Positions 41,189 to 50,146 of a stretch of DNA of 64,000 bases are shown here, in pieces. Under the pieces are notes generated by a model, which saw nothing but the letters and a program-made list of their open reading frames with translations, was not told the DNA's origin and ran no database searches. The translations under genes and the position numbers were made by a program. Each line of letters opens with the position of its first letter. Within the stretch, counting starts at the first letter, position 1. Source of the DNA: Halobacillus sp. Marseille-P3879 (lineage in GTDB: Bacteria > Bacillota > Bacilli > Bacillales > Halobacillaceae); the NCBI RefSeq assembly GCF_900240285.1, contig NZ_OESS01000002.1, positions 248,001-312,000 on the forward strand. Direction: 5' to 3'.

Positions 41189-42535
41189 ATGTATAACATA
41201 ACGATCATTGGAGCAGGTGTGAGCAGTATTTTTCTCGCTTATTCATTAATGAAAAGTGACGAGGAGATTTCTATTCATATCATTGATAAGGGAAAGAAAC
41301 TCGAAGAAAGAGTTTGCGGACTTGATGAAGGCAGAAATTGTACTTGTGAAGAAGGCTGTAGTAAATATTTAGGGTTTGCTGGTCTTGGAAAGTCCGAAGG
41401 CAAGTTCAATTACACGAATGACTTTGGAGGAGAGCTGGGACGGAAAATTGGCCATGAAGGAACATTGAGGTACATGGAAGAAGTAGATGATATTCTCTGT
41501 CGGTTCGGCGGCGGTAAGGCAGAGCCTTATAATACTGAAAATAAATCGCTTGTTGAAAAAGCAGCCCGGCATTCGCTGCAAGTTCTTTCCACCCGGGTTC
41601 GTCATTTAGGTACAGAGTTGGCACAGGAAGTCTTTCAAAATATGTATGAAGCAATGAAAAGCACTATCACGTTTACGTTCGAAGCCGATGTGAACTCTAT
41701 TCAAAATCGCTCAGGGTTTACCATTTATACGAATAAGGGAACCTTCACCAGTGAAAAAATTGTATTTGCGACGGGTACAAGCGGAAGCCAATGGTTAAAA
41801 CGTCAAAGCCATTCAATAGGTTTATACCCAGGTAAAACACGGCTTGACCTGGGTCTACGCGTAGAAATGAGAGGAAACCAGCTTGATTCAATTCTACGTG
41901 ATACATTTGAAACGAAACTTATGCTAAAGGGCAGCGATTATACTGCTACTACTTATTGCATGAATCCCAAAGGGCGGATTATCCGCAAGTTTCAAAATGG
42001 ACTTGTGATGCCTGACGGCCAGAATAAAGGGGAGAAGGATATCCCGGGTCAAAATTTAAATTTTACTTTATTTGTGCCTCAATATTTCGATAGCCATAGT
42101 GCTGCAATGAAAGAAGCTGAAACCATAATAGGGAGAATAAATCGTGCCAGAAATCGAATTGTGGTCCAGAGATTAGCTGATTTAACAAGGAAGAAGTTCT
42201 CCATTCGTCCGGTTGCCAGTCCAATCTCCCCTTCCCTTCACGCGGAATTTGGCAGCTTACATGAGGAAGTCCCGGAATTGTACACGAGAGCCTTACTTGA
42301 TTTTTTTGAAGCATTAGAAGGGTTGCTGGAAGAGGAGATTGATCCGGACACTTTACTTTATGGAATCGACGCTAAGTTTTATGAACCAAAATTATATACT
42401 AATGAGCAGTTTGAGACGCAAGTTCCAGGTCTTTATCTTGTTGGTGATTGCTCTGGAGAAACTCATTCCTTGTCTCAGGCTGCAGCAAGTGGCCTATATT
42501 TAGGGAGCAGCCTGACAAAATCTCAGGATGAATAA
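41189..42535 (+). CDS. FAD-dependent dehydrogenase, COG2509-like
   Basis: A 448-residue flavoprotein. The N-terminal FAD motif is IIGAGVSSIFLAYSL; a Cys-rich insert follows (CGLDEGRNCTCEEGCSKYLGF through GKSEGKFNYTNDFGG), typical of the COG2509 uncharacterised FAD-dependent dehydrogenases. The C-terminal GLYLVGDCSGETHSLSQAAASG closes the FAD site. ATG 41189 follows GCAGGAGAG; the frame from 41120 has no binding site. Substrate unknown. Confidence 0.87.
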   Translation: MYNITIIGAGVSSIFLAYSLMKSDEEISIHIIDKGKKLEERVCGLDEGRNCTCEEGCSKYLGFAGLGKSEGKFNYTNDFGGELGRKIGHEGTLRYMEEVDDILCRFGGGKAEPYNTENKSLVEKAARHSLQVLSTRVRHLGTELAQEVFQNMYEAMKSTITFTFEADVNSIQNRSGFTIYTNKGTFTSEKIVFATGTSGSQWLKRQSHSIGLYPGKTRLDLGLRVEMRGNQLDSILRDTFETKLMLKGSDYTATTYCMNPKGRIIRKFQNGLVMPDGQNKGEKDIPGQNLNFTLFVPQYFDSHSAAMKEAETIIGRINRARNRIVVQRLADLTRKKFSIRPVASPISPSLHAEFGSLHEEVPELYTRALLDFFEALEGLLEEEIDPDTLLYGIDAKFYEPKLYTNEQFETQVPGLYLVGDCSGETHSLSQAAASGLYLGSSLTKSQDE

Positions 42536-42538
42536 ATT

Positions 42539-42611
42539 CAAGGACTCTACAGGATAATAACAAAAAGTCGAGATTCGTTCAGAGACTTATCCTGAGAGGG
42601 GTCCTTGTTTT
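42539..42611 (+). promoter_or_regulatory. Leader hairpin before the BCCT gene
   Basis: CAAGGAC (42539-42545) pairs with GTCCTTG (42601-42607), and AGGATAA (42551-42557) with TTATCCT (42587-42593). The GAGAGGGG ribosome binding site (42594-42601) lies in the internal loop and partly in the outer stem. TTTTATG follows directly. It could be a translation gate, a terminator, or both, and resembles the arrangement before the subtilisin gene. Confidence 0.65.
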
Positions 42612-44126
42612 ATGTTTAACAAATTCACTTCTGTGTTTAAAGTATCAGCAAGCATTATGCTTGTCCTCGTTGTTATTGGAGTATCCTGGCCAGATGGATT
42701 AGAGAGCGCCACGACGACTATCCAGGGTTTCATTTCAGATAAAATGGGCTGGTATTATTTAATCGTTGTCACTTTATTTGTTTTAGTCTGCCTTGTTTTC
42801 TTAATTACACCGTTAGGAAAAATAAAGCTTGGGAAGCAGGGGGAAAAACCCGAATTCTCCAGACCTACCTGGATTGCTATGTTATTTAGTGCGGGCATGG
42901 GTATCGGTCTTGTATTCTGGGGAACTGCTGAACCAATCAGTCATTATGCCGTTAGTTCTCCAACGGGGGAAACAGGTACTGATCAAGCTGTCAAAGATGC
43001 TTTGCGTTACACATTTTTTCACTGGGGTATTCATGCCTGGGCGATATATGGAATTGTTGCCCTTGTTCTGGCCTACTTTAACTTCAGACATGGCAGACCC
43101 GGTCTGATTAGTGCCACCTTATCTCCTATCATAGGTAAGAGTGCTGAAGGTTTAACAGGAAAGGTTATAGACGTGCTCGCTGTCATTGCTACTGTGATAG
43201 GCGTGGCCACTACTCTTGGATTTGGGGCTGTGCAGATTAATGGAGGACTGGCCTACTTATTTAATATACCCAATAATTTTCTTATGCAATTGACTATCGT
43301 TGTCATCGTTACTGTTCTATTTATGATTTCTGCATGGACTGGACTCGGTAGGGGAATTAAGATTTTAAGCAATGCTAATATGGTGTTGGCTGTTCTATTA
43401 TTTGGCTTAATATTTGTGGTCGGGCCCACGATGTTTATATTAAATATGTATACAAATTCAATAGGCAGTTATTTACAAAATCTGCCTGCGATGAGTTTTC
43501 GGATTGCTCCTTTGGATGACAAAATAAGAGATTGGATAAATGAGTGGACTATCTTTTACTGGGCGTGGTGGATTGCATGGTCTCCGTTTGTCGGTGTATT
43601 TATAGCCAGAGTCTCCAGAGGACGAAGTATTAGAGAATTTGTCTTCACTGTATTAGTCGTGCCTTCCATTATAGGCTTCTTGTGGTTTGCCACTTTTGGA
43701 GGAACGGCAATCTCCCTGGAACATAACGGGATAGAGGATATTTCTTCTTTAGCAACCGAAGAGTCATTATTTGGAGTTTTTTCCAATTTTCCTTTGAGTA
43801 TGGTTTCATCCATTGTCGCTATAACTCTGATATGTACGTTCTTTATCACTTCTGCTGACTCAGGCACATTTGTATTAGGAATGATGACTACTGGAGGTTC
43901 AGAAACGCCAGGCACCACTATTAAGTTAACCTGGGGAGTTTTACTTTCAGCAACAGCATTAGCCCTTTTATACACGGGCGGGCTTCAAGCTCTGCAGAAT
44001 ACTATGATTATTGCTGCTTTACCTTTTTCTATTATCATGCTGTTGATGACGATCAGTTTTATAAAATCTATCTATAAAGAAGGAAAAGAATTAGGTATTA
44101 GTAAAATTGAGAAAAATAATAAGTAA
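42612..44126 (+). CDS. BCCT-family betaine/choline/carnitine transporter
   Basis: A 504-residue, 12-helix Na+-coupled transporter of the OpuD/BetP type. Family stretches: GMGIGLVFWGTAEPISHYA, FHWGIHAWAIYGIVALVLAY, and the signature WTIFYWAWWIAWSPFVGVFIARVSRGRS with the Trp/Tyr box that binds trimethylammonium groups. GMGIG rather than GMGMG around the Na2 region. It probably imports glycine betaine or a related osmolyte. Only a short charged C-terminal tail is present. Confidence 0.95.
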   Translation: MFNKFTSVFKVSASIMLVLVVIGVSWPDGLESATTTIQGFISDKMGWYYLIVVTLFVLVCLVFLITPLGKIKLGKQGEKPEFSRPTWIAMLFSAGMGIGLVFWGTAEPISHYAVSSPTGETGTDQAVKDALRYTFFHWGIHAWAIYGIVALVLAYFNFRHGRPGLISATLSPIIGKSAEGLTGKVIDVLAVIATVIGVATTLGFGAVQINGGLAYLFNIPNNFLMQLTIVVIVTVLFMISAWTGLGRGIKILSNANMVLAVLLFGLIFVVGPTMFILNMYTNSIGSYLQNLPAMSFRIAPLDDKIRDWINEWTIFYWAWWIAWSPFVGVFIARVSRGRSIREFVFTVLVVPSIIGFLWFATFGGTAISLEHNGIEDISSLATEESLFGVFSNFPLSMVSSIVAITLICTFFITSADSGTFVLGMMTTGGSETPGTTIKLTWGVLLSATALALLYTGGLQALQNTMIIAALPFSIIMLLMTISFIKSIYKEGKELGISKIEKNNK

Positions 44127-44266
44127 CATAACAGTTGAATAACAAAACCTTTTCATTCTGAATCGGAAAAAACCTGAAAAGGAAAGGCATACGATCCTCA
44201 AGATCTAAAGCAAAGGTTCCGCCAACACTGAGAATTATTCTTAGGTTCCAGCTAAATATTTTTATG

Positions 44267-44307
44267 AATGCATCCAAATTCCCCAATATTTGGATGCATT
44301 TCTATTT
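44267..44307 (+). terminator. Hairpin terminator
   Basis: AATGCATCCAAAT (44267-44279) pairs perfectly with ATTTGGATGCATT (44288-44300), followed by TCTATTT. It lies 140 bases after the BCCT stop; a weaker hairpin (CCTTTTCA/TGAAAAGG) lies at 44148-44182. Confidence 0.75.
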
Positions 44308-44367
44308 ACTTGAATTACGTCCTTTCTACCTATAACATAGTACTTAGAGGCTTTAAGGAGGTAAAGT

Positions 44368-44922
44368 ATGTATAAAAGGATTTTTGGAATATTAGCCGGG
44401 TTAATTTCAGTACTTATCATAGGTTTTGGAGTTATTATTTTTCTTGATATTATGAAGGACGATACCCCTGCTAATTCTGCCGAAGAGGAAACGAAGAGTA
44501 ACGAAGAAGAGGAAGTTGAAACTCAGGAAGTGAGTGAGCTTTCAGATGAAAAGTTCGAGAATGGAGAGGGGGAAGATTTAAATCCGTTCGGAGATACTAC
44601 GGAAGCTGCGGATCTTCGAGATGCCGAATTTCAGGAATACATCCATAAAATGTCGCATCAAAAGGTAGAAGCCGATGATAAATGGGGGTTTTACCGGATT
44701 ACTGACGAACGAGTTAATTGGTTAATTGCAGCTCTAGATGAAGCAAGCCCATCTCATAAAGATACGTACGAGCGGATCCTGTTGAAATGGCAGAAATCCG
44801 ATTTTTCAACCGTAGATGAAGATCATAACGAAATGTGGAATCTGCAGGGAGGAAATGTAGGGAAAGCTACAGGAATACTGACGGAATCCGAAGAAAAGCA
44901 GTATATGGAAAGTGCAGAGTAA
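44368..44922 (+). CDS. Membrane-anchored acidic protein, DUF6241-like
   Basis: A 184-residue protein: N-terminal helix (residues 5-29), a very acidic linker (about 35-75, Glu-rich), and a C-terminal domain with HKMSHQKVEADDKWGFYRIT, LLKWQKSDFSTVDEDHNEMW and GKATGILTESEE, which I recall as the DUF6241 family of Bacillaceae. It should face outside. Binding site AAGGAGG; terminator follows. Function unknown. Confidence 0.75.
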   Translation: MYKRIFGILAGLISVLIIGFGVIIFLDIMKDDTPANSAEEETKSNEEEEVETQEVSELSDEKFENGEGEDLNPFGDTTEAADLRDAEFQEYIHKMSHQKVEADDKWGFYRITDERVNWLIAALDEASPSHKDTYERILLKWQKSDFSTVDEDHNEMWNLQGGNVGKATGILTESEEKQYMESAE

Positions 44923-44932
44923 CTATTTACTT

Positions 44933-44963
44933 AAAAAGGTCCCCTTTTATGGCGGACCTTTTT
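44933..44963. terminator. Bidirectional terminator
   Basis: AAAAAGGTCC (44933-44942) pairs perfectly with GGACCTTTTT (44954-44963). Serves the genes at 44368 (+) and 45004 (-). Confidence 0.9.
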
Positions 44964-45003
44964 AATTTCCGGAAACTTATAACAAGGAATATCCTGTATG
45001 TTA

Positions 45004-45864
45004 TTAGATCGCAGGAGGGCCAAATTTTCCATTGTGAAAATCACGGTAAGCCTGTTTGATTTCTTCCATTGTATTCATAACAAAAGGTCCGTACGGTACA
45101 ATTTTCTCTCGAATGGGTGCCCCGGAGTATACAAGAAGTTTAGTTTGACGTTTATTCGATCTAATTGCTAGTTCACTTTGTTCTATATCACTGCCTTCCT
45201 CGTTATAGGTGAGGGTGGCCGCACTATGTTTCTTTAAGTTAGTGTGACCCGCAATTTCAACGTCGCCGGCTAACACGTATAAGAACGCATTATGGTTTTC
45301 AGGTAATTCAAGTGTGTATTCCGCCCCTTTGGCTAATGTGAGTTCACATAACGTGATGGGTACGACTGATTGAAGGGGGCCTTGAACACCGGCAACGTCT
45401 CCAGAGAATATTTTTATCGATCCGCCCTCAAAGGATACTGCTGGAGCATCTTCAGAATATACATTCTGGTAGATAGTTTCTGTATCCCTTTTACTCTTTG
45501 GTAAATTCACCCACAATTGTAGAGTGTGCGCAATGTCGTCTCCCACTCCATCTTCCGCATGACGGGCAGCCCGGCCGGCATTCATATACTGAACGTCTCC
45601 AGGTTCTAAGATATCACGGCCCCCCGCGTTATCAATATGTTCAAGTCTGCCATCCACCACATACGTCACCGTTTGAAAGCCACGGTGAGGGTGATCCGGG
45701 AAGGTCCCCTTTTTGAACCAGTCTTCTGCCATAAGTATGAAAGGGTCGAACTCGTCCCAGCGCTCAGCAGGCAGTACCCAGCCTTTCTGAATGGCCGGGA
45801 AGCTCATCTCTTCATACTGGACTTCCCATTGGTCTTTGATCTCACGCTGAAACTTACTCGTCAT
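45004..45864 (-). CDS. Pirin-family protein
   Basis: A 286-residue bicupin of the pirin/YhhW quercetinase-like family. The metal motif is HPHRGFQTVTYV with a later H-x-E-type ligand region (LEHIDNAGG); the second cupin begins near PITLCELTLAKGAEY. Likely an Fe-dependent dioxygenase or redox sensor. ATG 45864 is preferred (AAGGAAAGG upstream), 45873 is also possible; it overlaps the marR end by 11 bases, so it is translated with the MarR regulator that probably controls it. Confidence 0.9.
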   Translation of the reverse strand: MTSKFQREIKDQWEVQYEEMSFPAIQKGWVLPAERWDEFDPFILMAEDWFKKGTFPDHPHRGFQTVTYVVDGRLEHIDNAGGRDILEPGDVQYMNAGRAARHAEDGVGDDIAHTLQLWVNLPKSKRDTETIYQNVYSEDAPAVSFEGGSIKIFSGDVAGVQGPLQSVVPITLCELTLAKGAEYTLELPENHNAFLYVLAGDVEIAGHTNLKKHSAATLTYNEEGSDIEQSELAIRSNKRQTKLLVYSGAPIREKIVPYGPFVMNTMEEIKQAYRDFHNGKFGPPAI

Positions 45865-46315
45865 CGTTCTCATCCTTTCCTTCATATTGATTTTCAAGGT
45901 TATTAGTCATTTTCGTAAGAAGGGTATCCAGCTGTTTAAGCTCTTCTAATGATATCCCCTCACACACAATTTCATTAAATTTTTCAGCTACCGGCAGCAC
46001 TTCTTCTTTTAACTTCTTTCCGGAATCAGTTAGATAAAGCTTAAGTGACCGTCGGTCGGTTGCAGAAGAGCTGCGTATTATAAAACCTTTTTTTTCTAGA
46101 TTGGAAGCCATTCGAGCTATGTTGGTTTTATCTTTATTTAAGCGGGCGGCAAGCTGATTTTGTGATAACCCGTTTTCTTCCCATAGAAGCATCATGATTA
46201 AGTTCTGTTCGGGTGCCAGATTATATGGCTTCAGCTGGGATTTAATATATCCAGTAAGCTTTAAATCGGTTTTATGTATCTTGATGCTTATATAGTCCTG
46301 AAAGGCCAAATTCAT
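45854..46315 (-). CDS. MarR-family transcriptional regulator
   Basis: A 153-residue winged-helix regulator (LAPEQNLIMMLLWEENGLSQNQLA; recognition helix KDKTNIARMASNLEKKGFI; wing RSSSATDRRSLKLYLT). It is followed by a pirin gene, an arrangement common for quinone- or electrophile-responsive MarR proteins. ATG 46315 lies six bases after AGAGGG; ATG 46321 abuts the site. It likely represses its own operon through the dyad at 46355. Confidence 0.93.
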   Translation of the reverse strand: MNLAFQDYISIKIHKTDLKLTGYIKSQLKPYNLAPEQNLIMMLLWEENGLSQNQLAARLNKDKTNIARMASNLEKKGFIIRSSSATDRRSLKLYLTDSGKKLKEEVLPVAEKFNEIVCEGISLEELKQLDTLLTKMTNNLENQYEGKDENDDE

Positions 46316-46354
46316 ATACATCCCTCTTTTAAAAAATAGTTGCTACACATACTA

Positions 46355-46397
46355 TTTAACTGTGTTAAAGTATAGGCATTCCCTGCTGAATTGTCAA
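46355..46397 (-). promoter_or_regulatory. marR-pirin promoter with overlapping operator
   Basis: On the minus strand TTGACA (46392-46397), exactly 17 bases, TATACT (46369-46374): an almost ideal sigma-A promoter. The dyad TTTAACACAGTTAAA (46355-46369) starts at the last -10 base and covers the start site, where a repressor would block transcription. Confidence 0.85.
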
Positions 46398-46526
46398 TTA
46401 TTTTGGAAGTCAACTACGTCTGTAATACGATAAAAATAAACCACATACAAAGGGATTTCATGAGAAAAGGCGAAGTTATCTTATATAGAGATAAGTGACC
46501 ACTGACGTTAAAGGATGGGTATTCAT

Positions 46527-46613
46527 ATGCATAACAATTTGCGTATGTTGATCCCCGCAGTAGAAACACAAGAATCGATAACAACAGAAAAAGGAGGAAG
46601 GCAAAGTGATTGA
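46527..46613 (+). CDS. Possible 28-aa leader peptide
   Basis: ATG 46527 about nine bases after AAAGGATGG opens 28 codons; its stop overlaps the GTG start of the next gene by eight bases, and its last codons contain that gene's AAAGGAGGAAGG site. The overlap suggests translational coupling. Unrecognised and short. Confidence 0.3.
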   Translation: MHNNLRMLIPAVETQESITTEKGGRQSD

Positions 46614-47070
46614 GTGGCAGGAGGAAAGAGTAATAGAAACGAATATCGAGAATGTATGGGAACTTTTTTTAGATGAAAATATAAAACGGATTATGCCAAA
46701 GGTGGAGGAGCATACTCTGATTGAAAAAAACGAGGAGCAACCTGGGGCAAAACACCGACAAACGTATCGGGAAGGAAAAAGACTTGAAACCTATATTGTT
46801 GATACACTGGCATATGAGAATAAGGATGATGAGAAGTATAAAAAAGTAAGCTTTATTATAGGAAAAGCTTTTGAGATCACAGTTTCTTATCATTTAACAA
46901 AGCTTGATGAAAGTCGAACAAAATTTATATATGAAGGAACGAATAAAGGGGTAAACTTCATAGGCAGAGCCATGTTGAAGTTTGCGAACAAAAAAGGCAG
47001 TCGTGACGTTGTTGAACAATTCATGGATCGGGTAGAACAGGAGGCAGTACAGCAGGGGATCAAGACATAG
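46606..47070 (+). CDS. SRPBCC-family protein
   Basis: A 154-residue START/Bet v 1-like protein (IETNIENVWELFLDENIKRIMPKV opening; C-terminal long helix ANKKGSRDVVEQFMDRVEQE). Such folds bind hydrophobic ligands; the ligand is unknown. GTG 46606 follows AAAGGAGGAAGG. Confidence 0.8.
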   Translation: MIEWQEERVIETNIENVWELFLDENIKRIMPKVEEHTLIEKNEEQPGAKHRQTYREGKRLETYIVDTLAYENKDDEKYKKVSFIIGKAFEITVSYHLTKLDESRTKFIYEGTNKGVNFIGRAMLKFANKKGSRDVVEQFMDRVEQEAVQQGIKT

Positions 47071-47125
47071 TTTTAGTCAATACAGGGAAGAATTGTAGTA
47101 CTATCGATAATGGAGGCAGACTTAA

Positions 47126-47782
47126 ATGCACGTTAGAATTGAACTGGTCTATAAGACACCAAAACGTACAGAAACCAACTTTGTTTCAGATTTAATGCCT
47201 GCAGCACAGGCAATCCTATTAGCTGAAGACCTGGAGAAGACAGGAAGGGCAAAGTCAATCACTTTTACAGATGAAACAAACCGCAGCTGGAGATTAAAGG
47301 AATTAAGGCAGTACATGAAAGGGATTGAAACAGAGCCTCACAATATAAAAATATACTTTGATGGCGGATTTGATCATGATACGAAGCATTCCGGCTTAGG
47401 GTGTGCTGTTTATTATGACCAAAACGGCAAATCATTCCGCTTACGAAAAAATGCACTGATAGATGAACTGCATTCCAATAACGAAGCTGAATATGCTGCT
47501 CTTCACTTTGCATTAAAGGAGCTTGTTCTGCTCGGTGTTCATCATCTGCCTGTTATAATTATTGGCGATTCACAGGTAGTCATTAATCAGCTTAACGGAG
47601 AATGGCCCTGTTTAGAGGAAGAATTATCAAATTGGGCAGACCGGATTGAAGATAAGTTAAAAGAGATGGGGATACAGCCAGAATATACGCTTGTGTCGCG
47701 TAAATTGAATCGTGAAGCCGATAGACTTGCTACTCAGGCTCTCCAGGAAATAGAAATTACGAGTAACAGTGAAATTACTTAA
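47126..47782 (+). CDS. RNase HI-like protein (YpeP-like)
   Basis: A 218-residue protein with a 70-residue N-terminal extension and an RNase H fold. The D-E-D-D metal residues are present: D79 (IYFDGGFD), E120 (HSNNEAEYAA), D148 (IGDSQVV) and D199 (NREADRLA). It matches the YpeP/reverse-transcriptase-like RNase H group of Bacilli; activity on RNA-DNA hybrids is likely by family. Binding site ATGGAGG. Confidence 0.88.
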   Translation: MHVRIELVYKTPKRTETNFVSDLMPAAQAILLAEDLEKTGRAKSITFTDETNRSWRLKELRQYMKGIETEPHNIKIYFDGGFDHDTKHSGLGCAVYYDQNGKSFRLRKNALIDELHSNNEAEYAALHFALKELVLLGVHHLPVIIIGDSQVVINQLNGEWPCLEEELSNWADRIEDKLKEMGIQPEYTLVSRKLNREADRLATQALQEIEITSNSEIT

Positions 47783-47944
47783 AAAGGAAACTAGCCCGGG
47801 TTGAGAAAACCTTAATCTGTCCCAGGTTACGATATTTCCAAAAAATGATCCACCTTTAAACAAGGATACGGTGGCACTTAGTTTATAGGATAAGAGAGTA
47901 CGAGAGAGCGGTTAAACCAGCCCCCCTCGTCTAAATGGCTGTAA

Positions 47945-48406
47945 TTAATGGTATAGTTTCTCCGTATGAATCTTGCCCAATTTGTTACCTAACTGTACTT
48001 TAGACAAATTATCTGCTTTTGATCGTTGGATTTTCGTGACGATAGTTTTAGGAGAGGCATCCATAGTACAGTCCCCTTCATGCTCTTTGGTTTGATAATG
48101 GATCTTTTTTTCCTCAGTACGAAACTCTTCATTAATAATAGCATGGGGGCAGCTGCTTGATTCGTAAGCAGCTATAAACAATAATGAAGATTCTTTCCAT
48201 TTTATAGGGGGGAGAGCTTCTGATAAGTTATAGTGTTCCCACAATTCTTCAAGTTCGTTTTGATTGAACGCTTTATGAGCAACTAAATCCTCTGTCAATA
48301 ATTCATTAGGAGCGGTTTTTTCTTCATGAATTACCGCCTCGCTTAGTTTTTCACTGCTGCAGCCGACTAGTAACACAATAATGCTGATCCATAGTGCAGG
48401 TTTAAT
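47945..48406 (-). CDS. Lipoprotein, probable ATT start
   Basis: The frame encodes a lipoprotein: signal helix KPALWISIIVLLVGC with lipobox LVGC, then an acidic exported domain with two Cys (SSCPHA; GDCTMDA). No ATG, GTG or TTG exists upstream of the signal helix; the only canonical option, GTG 48376, would leave a four-residue hydrophobic stretch. An ATT at 48404-48406 lies eight bases after AAGGGAGAG and gives a normal lipoprotein signal peptide (I/M-K-P-A-L). In-frame TAA stands two codons upstream. Family not recognised. Confidence 0.65.
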   Translation of the reverse strand: MKPALWISIIVLLVGCSSEKLSEAVIHEEKTAPNELLTEDLVAHKAFNQNELEELWEHYNLSEALPPIKWKESSLLFIAAYESSSCPHAIINEEFRTEEKKIHYQTKEHEGDCTMDASPKTIVTKIQRSKADNLSKVQLGNKLGKIHTEKLYH

Positions 48407-48503
48407 CGCTTAATCTCTCCCTTCATTAAAATTCCTTAATTATATTTTAACCTGAAGATCGTAAGAGAATACTTCTATAATTAATAGAGAAGGAGGGATC
48501 TCT

Positions 48504-48713
48504 TTGAAAGGTCTGGACGTAAAGTTAGCAGAATATTTATTAACGTTTTTCTTCTTTGTATTTTACTGGAGAATTTGTCAATTTATCTTTAATCGCTTTG
48601 TTCCTCTTTCTCCCGGTACACAAATATTTTCTTTAACTCTTACTTTTCTTCTAATCCCGGTTTCAATGATTTCCACAGCTGTTCTGGCACGAATATTGAG
48701 GAAATCTGCATAA
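48504..48713 (+). CDS. Small two-helix membrane protein, 69 aa
   Basis: TTG 48504 follows GAAGGAGGG. Two hydrophobic helices (YLLTFFFFVFYWRICQFIF and IFSLTLTFLLIPVSMISTAVL) and a basic end (RILRKSA). Unrecognised. Confidence 0.6.
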   Translation: MKGLDVKLAEYLLTFFFFVFYWRICQFIFNRFVPLSPGTQIFSLTLTFLLIPVSMISTAVLARILRKSA

Positions 48714-48809
48714 AATTATATGACATTCGCAGGAGTACGGATATATAATTAAGATATTCGTATAGTAGATTTCTGCTTTTTAATATACGAAATAGAGGAG
48801 GGAAGAGGT

Positions 48810-50024
48810 ATGGATCCATTAGATATCGTTAGTCATTTACATAAAATAAAACCTGTTTATCAGCCTGTAATAAGCGCAATTAAACATGATGTTATCGGCT
48901 ATGAAGTACTGGGACGCTTTAAGCATATGGAAGAGTGGAAAAGTCTTGGAGAATTTTTTCATGATGGCGATGTCCCGGAGGAATTTAAAGTTGAAGTGGA
49001 TCAGCATCTGCTGCAGCTGGCTATTTCAGATATGCTTGCTGACAATAAAGAAGGCTACCTCTTTATCAATCGTAACGCCAAACAACTTATGATTAATGAT
49101 GGCGAGGATTTACTTGAGACTTTGCTGCTCTATAAACAAAAAGGGTTTGAAATGGACCGAATTGTGATAGAAGTGACGGAACATGATTTTGATGAGGAGT
49201 TTGAAGAGCTTAATCATTTGCTTCTTTACTATAAGACGTTCGGCATTCAAGTGGCGATTGATCATGTGGGTGCTAAAAGTTCGAATATTGATCGTATTCG
49301 TCAGCTTGAGCCTCACATTTTAAAGATCGATACGAAATCTATACGCAGGCACAATTCAGAGGGGTTTCAAGATATTATGTATTCCTTGTCTATGCTGGCA
49401 CAGAGAATTGGTGCAGCATTGCTCTTTGAAAATATTGAAGATAATTTTCAACTCCATTTTGCCTGGAAACATGGAGGGCGGTACTATCAAGGGTTTTATT
49501 TAGCTAAGCCCGACTTCGATCTTCTATCAAAAACAGACCTTTCCATTAACCTTACGAACAAGGTAGCCAGTTATATTCAAAGGGAAAAGTCTTTAATTGA
49601 GCAGCGTCTTGAACTCGTTTCCGCCTGGGAAAATAAAGTGAAGGAGATTCTCTCGAAGTGGGAAGGCCCCAAAAAAGTAGATTTGTTTATAGATTGGGTA
49701 ACAAGCCAATTTGATAATGAAAGCTTTAGAATGTTTGTGTGCAATAGTGACGGCCAGCAAATCTCTTCCAACTTCAGGAAGCACGAGAAATTATGGGAGC
49801 TCGAGCCGCACAAAAAAGGGTCCAACTGGGCATTCCGACCTTATTTCTTAGAAAATGTGATGCAAATGAAAACGGCCGGGAGAGGCATATTGTCGGATAT
49901 TTATTCTGACATAGAGACAAAAGATATGATTCGGACTTTTAGTTTTCCCTTGACGGACCAACACTTTTTATTTATTGATCTTAAATATTCTTATATGTAC
50001 AACCATGAGTGTCTGCTCATTTAA
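48810..50024 (+). CDS. YkuI-like degenerate EAL protein
   Basis: A 404-residue cytoplasmic protein: EAL domain (about 10-245) and a PAS-like YkuI_C domain (about 255-400). The EAL motif reads E32-V-L; N88, E121, D151 and K172 are in place, but the second Asp of the D-D-F-G metal motif is His (D151-H152-V-G). Loss of this residue argues against phosphodiesterase activity and for c-di-GMP sensing; B. subtilis YkuI binds c-di-GMP. Binding site GAGGAGGG. Single gene. Confidence 0.9.
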   Translation: MDPLDIVSHLHKIKPVYQPVISAIKHDVIGYEVLGRFKHMEEWKSLGEFFHDGDVPEEFKVEVDQHLLQLAISDMLADNKEGYLFINRNAKQLMINDGEDLLETLLLYKQKGFEMDRIVIEVTEHDFDEEFEELNHLLLYYKTFGIQVAIDHVGAKSSNIDRIRQLEPHILKIDTKSIRRHNSEGFQDIMYSLSMLAQRIGAALLFENIEDNFQLHFAWKHGGRYYQGFYLAKPDFDLLSKTDLSINLTNKVASYIQREKSLIEQRLELVSAWENKVKEILSKWEGPKKVDLFIDWVTSQFDNESFRMFVCNSDGQQISSNFRKHEKLWELEPHKKGSNWAFRPYFLENVMQMKTAGRGILSDIYSDIETKDMIRTFSFPLTDQHFLFIDLKYSYMYNHECLLI

Positions 50025-50106
50025 AAACATTAATGATAAGCAGGCTGTTTTCACTTGCATTAATTTGAAAGGCAGATAGTGGAAGCATAAGTCTGTTCAG
50101 GTAAAC

Positions 50107-50141
50107 CAAAGGTTCAGCCGGAATTGCGGGCTGAACCTTTG
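50107..50141. terminator. Strong bidirectional terminator
   Basis: CAAAGGTTCAGCC (50107-50119) pairs perfectly with GGCTGAACCTTTG (50129-50141). It ends the YkuI-like gene region and the gbsA operon. Confidence 0.88.
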
Positions 50142-50146
50142 TCTAT

